64,000 nt of DNA, taken from assembly GCA_016584495.1 (NCBI GenBank), contig WAID01000010.1, positions 607,837 through 671,836 on the forward strand, read 5' to 3'. The stretch comes from Celoporthe dispersa (Eukaryota > Ascomycota > Sordariomycetes > Diaporthales > Cryphonectriaceae). The stretch's first letter is position 1. The number at the start of each line of letters is the position of its first letter. This document shows, piece after piece, positions 1 to 11,038 of the stretch. A program made the translations under genes and the position numbers. The notes beneath the pieces were generated by a model that was not told the DNA's origin, did no database searches, and was given only the letters and a program-made list of their open reading frames with translations.

Positions 1-499
1 CACAGGACTTCTTGACGCCGCGAATAAGAGTTTTAGCGATCCTAGAGCTCCACGGCTGGCAGCATCGAAGCTTTGACAATGCCTCATTAGACAAGGTTCG
101 GATAAAGACCGTGCTCATGCAAGAACTATCGCTGAGCTAAAGGTCGACAGCAATGCGATGAAAATATTGACAGAAATGCTGAAGGGCTATTCGAAAATAA
201 TCATTGATATGTAAAGATCAATATAGATTACAGCTTGCCATCGGAACTTATAGTTTTAGTATTGGCTTGTAAGTTGCTAGAGCTAGAATGTCTGGGTTCT
301 CTTTGACTTTGTTATTGGATGCTATGAAATTAGACCTCTCACTCTTGAGCGCCCGACTGTGGCTTTCCAGGATGACAGCAAGTATAGCTGAACATGAAGC
401 AAAACCGGCAAGATACCCCCTTTTTCCGCGTGCAGGGGACAGCATGTTGGACACACGGCAGATGGATCCCATAAATAAGGCCAACAGCCCTTATTGTCC

Positions 500-925
500 G
501 ACTACGTGCTAGATGTGGACGCCGGTTCTCTAATCAATGGTTGTAAAGACTATGCCATCGTGTCGTCTGTGTGGAGATAGGAGAAATTCCCGATGGTGTC
601 TTTAGGATGGTCAGGATAATCAACCCGATCATGAAAGAGGCTAGGTTGACCAGGTTATGGATTGATCAGGTCTGCATAGATCAAAATGATGAGGAGGAAA
701 AGGCAAAACAAGTGGCAAAGACGTGAAGCTACTATGAGGCAGCTCGGATGATGGGGGTCTACACCCCAGACTTCGACATGACGGCTGCGAGGAGGCTCAC
801 TATAGGAGCAGTACTGGAGGAAAAGATGTGGTTAGCGTCAAGAAAAGTTGGAATGAGCGAGCGTGGAAGCCGCGAGCGTGGACACACCAGGAAGTTATGC
901 TCTCGCAACGATCACTAGCTACCAA
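500..925 (+). pseudogene. HET-domain relic (heterokaryon incompatibility)
   Basis: The three blocks of a fungal HET domain are visible in order but in three reading frames. A first block resembling the YAVSYVW motif (seen as DYAIVSSVW, about 550-585) is followed at once by a stop. The central block LWIDQVCIDQNDEEEKAKQV begins near 655 and ends at an in-frame TGA at 724-726. The third block, RAWKPRAWTHQE-like, lies near 858-895 in another frame. HET domains act in allorecognition cell death in filamentous fungi. No promoter or intact start is seen, and no continuous ORF exists, so this is a dead copy. The order and spacing of the motifs make the family assignment good. Confidence 0.75.
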
Positions 926-959
926 TAGCGCGGACATTGTGAAGCTGGGGACTTGAATT

Positions 960-1620
960 GATATTTTAAGCTAATAAAGAAATTCAATAATTTTAAGAAA
1001 GCAATCATTTCTTCAAAATTATTCTTTAATTCGGAAAGAAAGCTTTTCTAGCTCGAAGATTAGATCTAGATAAAAAGCAAGTAATTTATGGCTAATTTGC
1101 TAACTAAGCTGCTTTTCAACCTTTTTTTCTTGAGAATAATCAATTAAGCTATTAAGCTTAGCTATCTTTAAGCTTAAAGCATTAAAAGAACACTAATAAC
1201 TGTTCCAGAAATTCTTGAAACTAGCTAAAAATATATCTAATTGCTAAAAAACTTAAAAGTTTATATTATTAATTATTTACGAATCGGAATTAGCTTTCAT
1301 TAGGACCAGTATAATATTTTTATTCACAAAGATAATAGAAGCTTAGAATGAGAAATATCTAGCCCTCTTCATTAACAACTAATTCGATACCGCCCTCTTC
1401 ATCCTTACTTTCTTTTCTAGCCTAGCTGCATATTGAGCTCTATATATAGCTTCAATGCTTGCAAATTTCGAATTCAAGCTTATCTCAACCTTCTTTTACT
1501 AAGCTTCAAAGCCTTAACCTGTAACTTCGATTCTTTACTTTCCTCCAGAGCTCTTATCAGGGCTGCATTGTGGTGGGTGAATAGGGCTGAAAAGTAAATA
1601 CAATCAATATATATATATGT
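960..1620. other. AT-rich RIP-like block without genes
   Basis: The stretch is strongly AT-rich, with many TA and AAG/CTT words and few CpA sites, and has no credible ORF on either strand. It separates the HET relic from the PKS-NRPS relic. The base composition fits RIP-mutated repeat DNA, but no family could be recognised. Confidence 0.5.
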
Positions 1621-1680
1621 GGTGAATGTGGCAGACCAGGGTGGCCGGAAGGGGGGGTGAACGGAAGGGGGTGCTCAGGC

Positions 1681-4600
1681 TTACTCCTTTGCATTCTTTG
1701 CAGGCCTTGATCCCTCTCCTTGTGCCACAAGACTTAGTAACATCGCCACAAAGGTAGGATGCATGCCAACATTGCCGGCGGCCCTCGCCCATTCTTCTAG
1801 GCCGACCTGTCGAAGAGGCTGCTCCTTTTCGTCGTCTCTAGGGGCGGTCTTGGACTGTGTCTTGAGCCACTCGTATAGGGTCGTGGTCGAGATCTGTGCG
1901 CCTCCAACGTGATGTAAAAACCGCAAGTCCTTGTCTCTTCTATCCTCCTCTGTCGGTATCACGCCGCCAGCGGCTTCTGTTGACGATATCCCCTCCTATG
2001 CCGCCTTGTTATTATTGCAGGCATGTATAGTAGCAGCAGCAGCAGCCATAACATATTCACCCGTGGAGGGCAAGTCTTGTAGCACCGCACCTGTAATATC
2101 CTCGACGATTGTCGGCACCGGGACCGTGTCTAAGCAGCCATGGATTACAGAACTAATCGAGGACAAAGAGGGCACCACGCCATCAAGGAGGTTAAAGAAG
2201 TGCCGCAGATTCTCCAGGAAGTCCATGCTGCCAAAGTATTCTGCCTGCGGGCCCCGTCCCTGCTCTCCAGGGTGGCCGTTGCGTGAGGCGGTATGATGAG
2301 AGTCGTCATCATTTGCTCCCCACGTCTCTGGGATGATAAAGCTCAGACGGTGGATTCGGACCGGCCAGCCTAGGTGGCACGCACTCGGGCGCTCGAGAAA
2401 AACCTCGCTCGCCCACTTGGACGCGGCGTAGCCGTACTCGACTAAGGGTATCGTGGCTAGTTGTTCTAGGCCTACCGTTGGGCTCGCGACGCCGTCGCCG
2501 AGCTAGATGGGAGACGGTAGATAGCTCGCGATGGAGACGGGCCGCAGGACAAATTCCTCCCCGCAGGAGCCGTGGCTCTGGTGTTCGGCGGCAAACATGG
2601 TGGACGCGATGCTCGATATGTAATGGAAGGGGATGAAGCGGCCTGTTGCTGCGCACATCTCGGCCAGCTCCTTGGTAGCCAGGCTATTGGTGGCCCGCAG
2701 CGATGCATACATTTTGAGGTAGGACATGTCGGTGGCGCAGTGGACGACGGCGTGGGCCCCGCCAAAGACAAGTTGCGCAGCCCGCTCTGAGAGGCCTAGG
2801 CGCGGTAGGGTCAGGTCGCCCTCGTGCACGGTCACCTTGTTGTAGTCCACCACAGGCTCCCCCTGCCTCTCGGGGCTCCGGCGATACTAGGGGATCCTGG
2901 CATCGTAGGCGCGAGGACTGTCTGACTGCGAGGTAGTGTATATGGGCGACGGACGGGTGAGCGACTAGAGCGCGCAAGAGCGCATCGTCCACCAGGCCCA
3001 TGGCACTTGTCAGGAGAACCACGCAGCCACGGCCCCCTCTAGGACAACTACTGGAAGCAGCAGTGGGAGTGGTGCAAAACCTGTTGATAGGATATCTGTC
3101 ATCTATATCGGTTGATTGCTTGTCCAGCGACCTCTCGGTACGCACATGAGGGCTTTCTGCGAGGACACCCGTGACAGACGTTTCGCGTTCCCAGCTGATC
3201 ACTGACCCGATCTGCTGCTGAGCCTCACGGCTACGCTCAGGCGGGTCTTTTGTGCCGCGGCGGTGACGGTCGATCCACCGCGCCATGTCAGCAAGAGTGC
3301 TCGCCCCGAACATGGTGACAAGGTCAATCTCAAGCCACCAGGCCTCGCAGATGCTATCCCTGAGGCGCAGTAGAAGCAGGGACGAGCCGCCGAGGTGGAA
3401 GAAGTCCGACTCGCGGGTGATGAGCCGGCCAGACCGCTGTGAATCAGCCAGCAAGAGAGCTGACCAGATGTGACGCAGCCGCGTCTCAGTCACGGTGCCG
3501 ACGGCCTGTACGCGGTCGCTGTGCATCGTCTCATGTCCCTCGACGACACCGCTGTCTTACTGTTGATGGTCCCAGCCTGGAGCCAAAGAGTCGTCGACGG
3601 GTCGACGAGCTAGGGCCCTCCGGTCCAGCTTACCAGAGAGCGACCTGGGGAGACTGGACGTAGGCACGATGACGGCCGGATACATGTGCCGTGGCAGCCT
3701 CGCAGCCAGGACCTGTCGAAAAATGTGGTCTTTTGCGGGTTCTTGCCCATCAAGACCACCCGCTCGAGGCCATGAGCCGCCATCTTGCAGCACGACGTGG
3801 ACTACCAGAAACTCGGTACTGCTAGCCGCCAGCCCCTCTCGTGGTGCTTGGCAGGCGTGCTGCTCTCCACCCCCGCCGCGGCGCAGCGACACAGCTACCT
3901 CGCGCAGAGCATCTCCTCCTACGGCAGACAACGCATGCTCGACCTCGTCGACGTCGAGCCGCACGCCGCGCAGCTTGACCTGTGTGTCTCCCGCCATGCG
4001 GCCCTCGACGAGCAGCATGCCGTCGTTCTCGCGCCAGCGGTCCCTGTCGCCCGTGCGGTGCAGAACAGGCCAGCCACAGCGGCTGATCATGTGCTGGCGG
4101 TCGTCGTGTCCGTGGTCGTCGTCGTGTTCGGAATTACTATAGCTGCGCTTCTCATGGTCTTTCTCCTGAACGGCCTCGAACGGGTCGGGCATAAAGCGCA
4201 GAGCCGTTAGGGACGCCTTGTTCAGATACCCTTGTGCCACGCCCATGCCACTGATATAGATCTCTTCCTGGATACTGGCAGGCAGCGGCCGTGACTGGCT
4301 GTTGAGGACGTGGACCGTGTAGTTGGGGTGGGGGCCATGATAGTCGCCTTAGTGGGGCCATAGAGGTTACAGAGGGCCAGGTCTGGTTTGCACAAGGCAG
4401 CGAACTGGCTCAAGAGCGACGGCAACATGGGCTCTCCAATCGACAAGGCCCGCCGCTACTGTGGACACCGACTGGCAAGCAACTTCCTGCCGTCTTTGAT
4501 CCAGGCGTTGTACTCGGTCGGCGTGGCTACGGTTATGGTCACATTCCGCGAGGCTATCAGCTCGGCCACGGCGCGCCCGTTCCCGCGCTAGTGCCTGGGG

Positions 4601-5515
4601 AGGATGCAATGCTGCCGCCTAGGGTAAGGGCCGTGAAGAGCAGCAGCAGGGACGTATCAAAGGTCGGCGTGGTCTGCTGCATGATGATCTCATCTGGGCC
4701 GAGGTGGTAGACGCTGGAGACGGATTCGACCAGATTCCTCATGCTCCGGTTGGTTATCATGATCCCCTTGGGAGATCCCGTAGACCCGCTCGTGTACATG
4801 ATGAATGCTAGATCGGCGTCCGTTGCCGTGATGACGGGCATGTATGCAGTCTTGGCGGACGCCTGCCTTTTCTCATGCGCACACAGTCCCTGTCTTACGA
4901 CCTAGTATAGGTTGATGGCGGTTAAGGAAGGCCGCGAGGTAGAAGTGGAAGGGCGTCACCCCGTGCGCACGACAGACGGTCCCTATGGCGGCGCCTGTAC
5001 CGACGCCCACACCCACAGAGGTGGACATGTCGTCGTAGCTTGTCAGGGCCGGGCGAAAGCCTGCTGAGGACAGGGTCAGGATGGGCAGCGGTGGCGTAGG
5101 CGGGTTGAGCTCGACACGCCAATACCGCAGGTCTTCCCCGAGCGCCCCGGCGGCATAGTCATCATGCTGACCCTCGGAGAAGTCAGAGAACTGTGGCGGT
5201 GGTGGGGAGCGGTCCGCGCAAGCATCGTCGTAGTGGTACAGGAGGATGAAGTCGTCGGTGAAGATCTGGAGGGATGTGGCATCGAGGACGATGGGGTGGA
5301 ACCCGACGACGAGGAAGTGCTCGGCCGGACTTAGCGTGAGGAACAGGACCCGGACTGTCTCGCCGCGTGCCAGGACAAAGACGTGCTTGTCCCAGAGTAC
5401 ACGGGCCTCTGTGGCCACCTCGTCCTCGCTGCGGATAGTGCGCTTCTCGAGATGAGGCTTTGACGTCAGTTCGTATATGCGACTGCGCCCTAGCTTTGAC
5501 TTGTTAGATTGACAA
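1681..5515 (-). pseudogene. Decayed hybrid PKS-NRPS, C-terminal C-A-T-R portion
   Basis: Read on the minus strand, fragments in several frames appear in NRPS order. A condensation domain lies at 4873-5515 (SPAEHFLVVGFHPIVLDATS, with HHxxxDxxS degraded to FHPIVLDATS). An adenylation domain follows at about 3600-4850, with YTSGSTGSPKG near 4763-4795, NLYGPTKAT near 4350, HRTGDRDR near 4050 and GRMAGDTQVKLRG just after. The carrier site DFFHLGGSSLLLLRL is near 3365-3405. A thioester-reductase domain (HEGDLTLPRLGLSE; HCATDMSYLKMYASL; YGYAASKWASE) runs to a stop at about 1681. The style matches the NRPS end of fungal PKS-NRPS hybrids that make tetramate or aldehyde products. Many frameshifts and stops break it, and the 5' end is cut by a repeat at about 5507. 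No PKS part is present. Confidence 0.85.
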
Positions 5516-5760
5516 TTGAAGAGTTATGTACAATGATTTATTTGGGGTAATAAACGTGAGGTTATATATCTAGCTCTTCAGTATGAATCGCTTGGATCGC
5601 TCCCGAGCTTGGCGATCTCGCGATCCACTCTTGTGACTCTAATCCTAGGTTATATAATTATTCCGTAGTTTTGTGGGTGAGTATTGAACCTTCGGCTTTA
5701 GAGAGTCCGTTTTTGATAGCTGCTGTGCATCCCGTTGTGCAATTTGAAAAGCGGGGTAGT
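5507..5760. repeat. Truncated LTR family-1 copy
   Basis: From TTAGATTGACAATTGAAGAG onwards this segment aligns by eye with the middle and end of the roughly 470-bp LTR found at 6984, 29515, 45595, 52702 and 53556, sharing the GAAGAGYTATG, TATATNYAGCTCTTCAG and GGNTTATATAA blocks. The 5' third of the LTR is missing. It abuts the broken 5' end of the PKS-NRPS relic, so insertion or recombination here may have removed the PKS half. Confidence 0.6.
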
Positions 5761-6007
5761 TGAGCTATACTAATTTTGAGATAAGAATATATGTGCGAGG
5801 GCCAGTGAGTCACTGGCCAGCCAGTACTCTAGATAGCTTCAGCTTTTCAGGCCGTTCGGTCTTCCTTTCTTTCCCTTCTTCTTTCTTCAGCGTTCTATCA
5901 ATTCAGACCCATTTCCAGCTATAACAAAAGCTATAGTTTCAAGTTTCGTTACTTAGCTACGCAAAATCCACTCAGCTGTCTTGTGCCCAACACCTATCGA
6001 GCAAACC

Positions 6008-6988
6008 ATGTCCACTCAACTCAATGATGCTGCCTTTATCGCGCGTCTCTCCCTACACGACCCCACCCACTTCAATATTCAGCACTCTCAAACCCTTCAC
6101 CGCCTAAAGCTCCTGCAGCATTGGAACATTCCCGCTGGCTCCAAAGTGCTGGAATTAGGATGCGGGCAAGGGGACTGCACGACTGTCCTTGCCTATGCTG
6201 TGGGTGAGCAAGGGGGGGTGGTGGCGGTCGATCCGGCGGAATTGGATTATGGTGAGTCCTTCGCTTTTCATACTCTGCTGCCTGTCCTGGCGGTGCGAGC
6301 GGAAAGCAGCCGGCTGATAGCTCCTGCAGGTTCCCCGTATACTCTCGGCCAAGCACAGGGTCACATCTCGCAAGGCCCACTGGGTAGGCGGATTACTTGG
6401 GTCCAACAACCGCCCCTGGACTACCTCTCCTCCCTCCCCTCCCCCTCTTCCATCTCGCCACCCGCCAGCGAAAGTAAGGCTTTCGACGCTACAGTGCTCG
6501 CCCACTGCCTATGGTACTTCACCTCTCCCTCGCTTATTCTTTCCACCTTCCGCGCCCTCAAGCAGCACAGCAAGCGTCTCCTCCTTGCTGAATGGTCGTT
6601 AGTAGCGACGCACCCCTCGGCTCAGCCTCACGTATTAGCTGCGCTTACTCAGGCAGCGCTGGAATGCCGTAGACCCAAGAGCAGCTCCTCCAACGTCCGC
6701 ACGGTGCTGGGGCCAAAGCGGCTTACCGAGCTAGCCCTAGCTGCTGGGTGGCAGCTGGAGAGTGAGATCCACGTGCAAGGTGGGGAGGGGTTGTTGGACG
6801 GACAATGGGAAGTTTCTGCTTGTCTTTCTTCGTCTTTCGAAAGGGGGGTAGAGGAGCAAGTGAGTGATGAGAGAGAACGAGCGGTGGTTCTTGCGTCACG
6901 GGATGCGTGTGAGGCGAGCTTGGAGGGTGTGCAAGGGGGTCGGAAAGGAGTCAGGGCTATGGATATTTGGGCTGCTAATTTCGTGTGA
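6008..6988 (+). CDS. Class I SAM-dependent methyltransferase
   Basis: The protein of about 300 residues carries SAM motif I VLELGCGQGDCTT near residue 45, the acidic loop VAVDPAELDYG, and a Rossmann-type core, as in small-molecule methyltransferases. An in-frame intron of 78 nt is inferred at 6252-6329 (GTGAGT..CTGAT..TGCAG). Splicing joins DYG to SPYTLGQAQGHISQGPLG, the continuous sequence expected of this family; unspliced it inserts 26 low-complexity residues. The ATG at 6008 follows a pyrimidine-rich leader and has A at -3; reading further upstream needs a non-ATG start. It lies next to the PKS-NRPS relic and could be a surviving tailoring gene of a lost cluster. The last sense codon and the stop fall at the edge of a solo LTR starting at 6984, so the native C-terminus may have been altered. 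The substrate is unknown. Confidence 0.8.
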   Translation: MSTQLNDAAFIARLSLHDPTHFNIQHSQTLHRLKLLQHWNIPAGSKVLELGCGQGDCTTVLAYAVGEQGGVVAVDPAELDYGESFAFHTLLPVLAVRAESSRLIAPAGSPYTLGQAQGHISQGPLGRRITWVQQPPLDYLSSLPSPSSISPPASESKAFDATVLAHCLWYFTSPSLILSTFRALKQHSKRLLLAEWSLVATHPSAQPHVLAALTQAALECRRPKSSSSNVRTVLGPKRLTELALAAGWQLESEIHVQGGEGLLDGQWEVSACLSSSFERGVEEQVSDERERAVVLASRDACEASLEGVQGGRKGVRAMDIWAANFV

Positions 6989-7422
6989 TGAGTACTGCCG
7001 TAGCCTAAAGGTACAACAAGTACACAGAGGGTTTATGTTAACAAGAGCGGTGTCAAAATATAATCAATGTAATACTGGAAATGTTGATGGGTTTTCTGCA
7101 GTATGTTATTAGCGGTGAGGCTATCACTTGATGAGTGATACTTAGATTGACGATTGAAGAGCTATGTATAATTATCTATCTAATGGTAATAAGCGTATAG
7201 TTATATATTCAGCTCTTCAGACTGAATAATTGTATCTTCATTTATCCTTCGTTGTAGATAGTTGGATAGCTATCTATCCTAACTATCCATTCCTGTAATC
7301 CTTACCCTGGATTATATAAGCATAGATGCTAGTTTTCTATAATGTTGAATCTGCGATCTAGCGTTCCAACTATTGTTCCGTATAATTTGTTTCGTAATCT
7401 GCGTGTTGAATGGGTTGTAATA
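6984..7422. repeat. Solo LTR, family 1
   Basis: It starts with TGTGATGAGTACTGCCGTAG and ends near GAATGGGTTGTAATA, matching the LTR pair of the nested Gypsy element at 45.6-53.2 kb (consensus start TGTAATGAGCACTGCCGTAG, end ATGGGTCATAACA). No internal region is attached. No clear target-site duplication is seen. Its first bases supply the stop codon of the methyltransferase gene. Confidence 0.75.
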
Positions 7423-7513
7423 TTATTGTTTCGTGTAACGTGTTTCGTGATTTGTATATTAGATAGATTATAATAAATATATTTAGAATCTTTAAAATTG
7501 AATATCATATTAT

Positions 7514-7824
7514 CGAACCAGAACCTCGGGCGCCGTCGCGCAAGAGAACGAACGTCAAAGCAATGAGCAAAGGATTGTGCACCCCAAGCGTGCTGAACAG
7601 TCACAAGGACGACAATGAACGAAGGCCATCCGTGCACAAATTTAGGGCGAAAAGCCTGCTATGGACTTGTCCAGAGGGCTCAAAAATAGGAAAGGAAGGG
7701 AAAGATTGTTGTTGCTCTATCTAGGCGAAGAAAAAATAAAAGGGTTTGTGCTCGTATATCTGAACATATTCAGAACCCACCTGCATTCTATATCCTGAGT
7801 TTCACTCCACTTGCTACTACAATA
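7514..7824 (-). repeat. Solo LTR, family 2, with 4-bp duplication TTAT
   Basis: This roughly 311-bp copy runs from CGAACCAGAACCTCGGG to TTGCTACTACAATA. It is the reverse complement of the LTR type at 54697-55012 and 62917-63231, and is in the same orientation as the copy at 55098-55414. The four bases TTAT occur immediately on both sides (7510-7513 and 7825-7828), matching the 4-bp duplication of the 55.1-kb copy. Confidence 0.8.
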
Positions 7825-7828
7825 TTAT

Positions 7829-8460
7829 ACAAAGCTTCTAAAGCCTAATAATTCTTTATTGAAATAAAGAAATATAAATCAATATTTTAATAATTTCAAA
7901 TTTTAAATTTTAAAAAAAAATCATATTTGAAATTTCCGGTTTTTAATTTTTCGTATTAATAAAAATTATAAAATAATCACAAATATTTTCTTTCTTAATT
8001 ATATTATATTTAATATCGAAAAATAGTAAAAGTTTATATGTTCTCAATATTATCCATATTATTTATTGAGATTGATCTCATTAAATAATGTAAATTAAAA
8101 AAGCTTAATTATATAACTTTTTATAATATTCTTCAATTTCGTATATCAGCTGCTTTTGCAAAATTAGAAAATATTTATTTGGGGCTTATTGCAAGAATTG
8201 AGAAACCAACCAGATTCGGGATAAGGGACACGAGATGGAGGCTGCATCGTGATGTCTCAAGCAGTCTCCTGTTTATGTTTTAATCTACAGCGACATATGC
8301 ATACCTTCTCTTAGCCCACCATAATTCCCCAGTGTTCAAGGGATAATCACATGACAAGGTAACACCCTAACTATTTTACCATTTGTGCTGAGAACGTGTC
8401 TTCGAACTGTATAGTCAATAACAAAGCCACAACACAGGGCGCAAGTGAGACACCGGCACG
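7829..8460. other. AT-rich spacer and tyrosinase upstream region
   Basis: 7829-8150 is highly AT-rich with A and T runs and looks RIP-altered. From about 8200 composition becomes normal. No credible coding sequence is seen on either strand up to the tyrosinase start; short ORFs here lack any recognisable domain. Confidence 0.5.
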
Positions 8461-8858
8461 ACTCCTAGTTAACTCACTTGGGCAAAGAGCCCGGAAACGC
8501 GCTGCCTCTTACTAATGCCCTCCAGAATCCGCATTTGGACCCGACGAACCTCGTGATGCTTGCGTCCATCTTTTCTAATCCCATTGGATGTCCGTGTTAA
8601 CCATGTGATAGCATCACTAAGCGCTATTGAGGGGAAGTCTTGGATTCGTTCAAGTCCGAGGGCTGTGGCTTTTACATGCTTGGCCACTCACGTCAGCCGT
8701 TTCCGGACGGTCAGCGAAAGCTTCACGTATACTTAAGTAGACACGTTGTCCTTGAGGGTCTTTTGAGAAAATATTATGCTAAAAACGTGAATCTGTACAC
8801 ACAAACACACATACACGCACAATCTCTAAATTTCCTACAGAAACAACAATCCTCCAAG

Positions 8859-11038
8859 ATGTCTCCCTCCATCCCCTCCCCGACACCCATCACAGGCGTC
8901 AAAGGCCCAGGCGGGAAACCCAGCATGCGTCTGCCAATTGATGTCTTTGAGAAGCAGCACCAGTTTGCTTTTGCCCTCTACGTTCAGGCCCTTGCCGCTT
9001 GGCAGAAGGATGGCGGTGAGCGGCGTGACCAAGATAACGTCAACGGCACGAGCTACTTCCAGGTCACGGGTAAGACTAGTTGCTCCTCCTCAGATCCACT
9101 CTTGAACCTTGTGGCTCACCAAGATCGTTGAAGGTGTTCATGGTGTGCCTTATGTCCCATGGCAAGACGATCCTACTGCACCGGCGACTTCGAACCCGAC
9201 CGTGGGCTACTGCACTCATCGTAGTGTCTTGTTCATCCCGTGGCATCGCCCATACCTGATGCTCTATGAGGTAAGTTAGCTCCCTGAGAGAGTAGAAAGC
9301 TGATTGTGCTGAATTTGTTTCGAAGCAAATAATCTACGCATATGCGCAGGACATCGTCAACAAGGCGACTGGCTCTGCCGCCAAGGCGTATGCGGAAGCA
9401 CTGAAGGATGTGCGCTTGCCGTAAGTGTCCTCTCCCTTCCCACCTTCCAAGGGCCCAGTTCTCTATATTGACGAGCTATCTTGGACACATTAATGACCTC
9501 CTTATTCCTTTCTCTACAGCTACTGGGACTGGGCAAGCAACCCCCATCTCCCAGCCGTCATAATGAAGCCAGATATTACATTGACCGTCCCCGGCCAGCA
9601 GGACAACACAACGGAGTCGCTCCTTCTGGCACACAACCCGCTGTACTCGTACAGATTCACTTCCAACTGGGCGACCTCTCTCCTGCAGCAAGAGCTGAAC
9701 TGGGAGAAAACCGCAGCGTGGGCCGAGTCCAAGCGCTGCCCAGGGGCCAACGGGAACAGCAATCAAGCAGTGGCGGACCAGCAGGTCGCGACCTTCACCA
9801 CGTTCAAGTCGCTCACATTCCAGAGCATGACCCAGGTCACCGACTTTGATGAGTTCACGACGCAGGCCTGGAGGTTTGGCCAGGGCCCACCGGCCTACAC
9901 CTCGGTTGAGTCCATGCACAACAACATCCACAACTACGTCGGCACCAACGACACGGTCTTGAATGATCCCAATACCCGGCGCCTCGGCAATATGACGGAC
10001 GTGCAGGCCAGCTCGTTCGACCCGGTCTTCTGGCTGCACCACGTTAACTGCGACCGACTCGTCGCCCTCTGGCAGGCGTTGAACCCCAACAGCTCCATGG
10101 GCGCGTGGGCGTCCCAGACAGACCGATTCACCGCCAACGCCCAGACGGTGGAGGACGGCTCGTCGCGGCTGGAGCCCTGGCACCGGTCCACGGCGCACTC
10201 TGAGGCCGACTACTACATCGCCAATGATACCAAGGATCTTCTCAGCACGTTCAAGGGCGGCTACTACTACCCCGAGACGCCCCTTGAGCTGCTCCAGGAC
10301 CCGGCCAAGATGAAGGAGTACACCACAAAACAGATCTACAACCTGTATGCACCCGCGTCGCTCCGTGCCCCGGCTCCTCAGAAGCCCTTTTCCGCTTCCG
10401 CTGTTGGGCAGCAACAGTTGCTCATCTCCAACCCGGCGGACAATCTCCTGCGCGACCAGGCTGTTACGCACTGGCAGGCCTTCTTACGCGTCAAGAACTT
10501 TGCCCTCACCGGCACGTGGGCCGTCCACATCTTCCTGGGCGAGCTGCCGCGCGAGACATCCGATTGGTTCATGTCCCCGAACCGCATCGGGTCGGTGACC
10601 ATGCTGTCCAACAGGTCAAGGCAGCACTGCCAGAACTGTGCCTCGCAGGCGGAGCGGGGCCAGCTGGTGACGGGAACCGTCCCACTGACTGAGGCTTTGC
10701 AGGAGAGGGGCGTCAATGTCAACGACGAGGGGGCTGCGGTGGAGTATCTGAGGATCAACCTGAGCTGGAGAGTCGTCAAGGTGAGCAGAGAGAAGCCGAC
10801 TATAAGACCGGTGTTGTGAAAGATTATCGTGCTGATATCATGCAACGAACAGGATACCCAGAATGTTCCGATCACTGACGACCTAGCCCTCACGGTCGGT
10901 GTCTCGGCTCAGGAAGTGACTCTGCCGCGGACGAGTGGCGAGCTGCCGACCTGGGGCGACTGGCGCGTATTCCCAGACGCAACGGCTGGCAAAGCTGGGG
11001 GACTTAATGAGCAGAACAGGGACGTACTGAATATGTAG
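8859..11038 (+). CDS. Fungal tyrosinase (type-3 copper oxidase)
   Basis: Five exons are inferred: 8859-9069, 9134-9270, 9326-9420, 9520-10780 and 10853-11038, giving about 629 residues with phases that all join. Copper site A shows HGVPYVPW, then CTHRSVLFIPWHRPYLMLYE, which includes the Cys-x-His thioether arrangement of fungal tyrosinases. Copper site B shows MHNNIHNYVG and FDPVFWLHHVNCDRL. The family oxidises monophenols and o-diphenols to quinones in melanin and related pathways. The length fits enzymes with a C-terminal domain that is cleaved on activation. No signal peptide is evident at MSPSIPSPTP, so a cytosolic enzyme is likely. Two acceptors (9131-9133 and 9323-9325) are AAG rather than the usual YAG, but both preserve the frame across conserved motifs. 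Confidence 0.93.

Noticed and set aside
9476..10471. 331-codon open frame on the minus strand
   Set aside because: It is exactly antisense to the large tyrosinase exon, is Val/Gly/Arg-rich as expected of a mirror frame, and has no domain.
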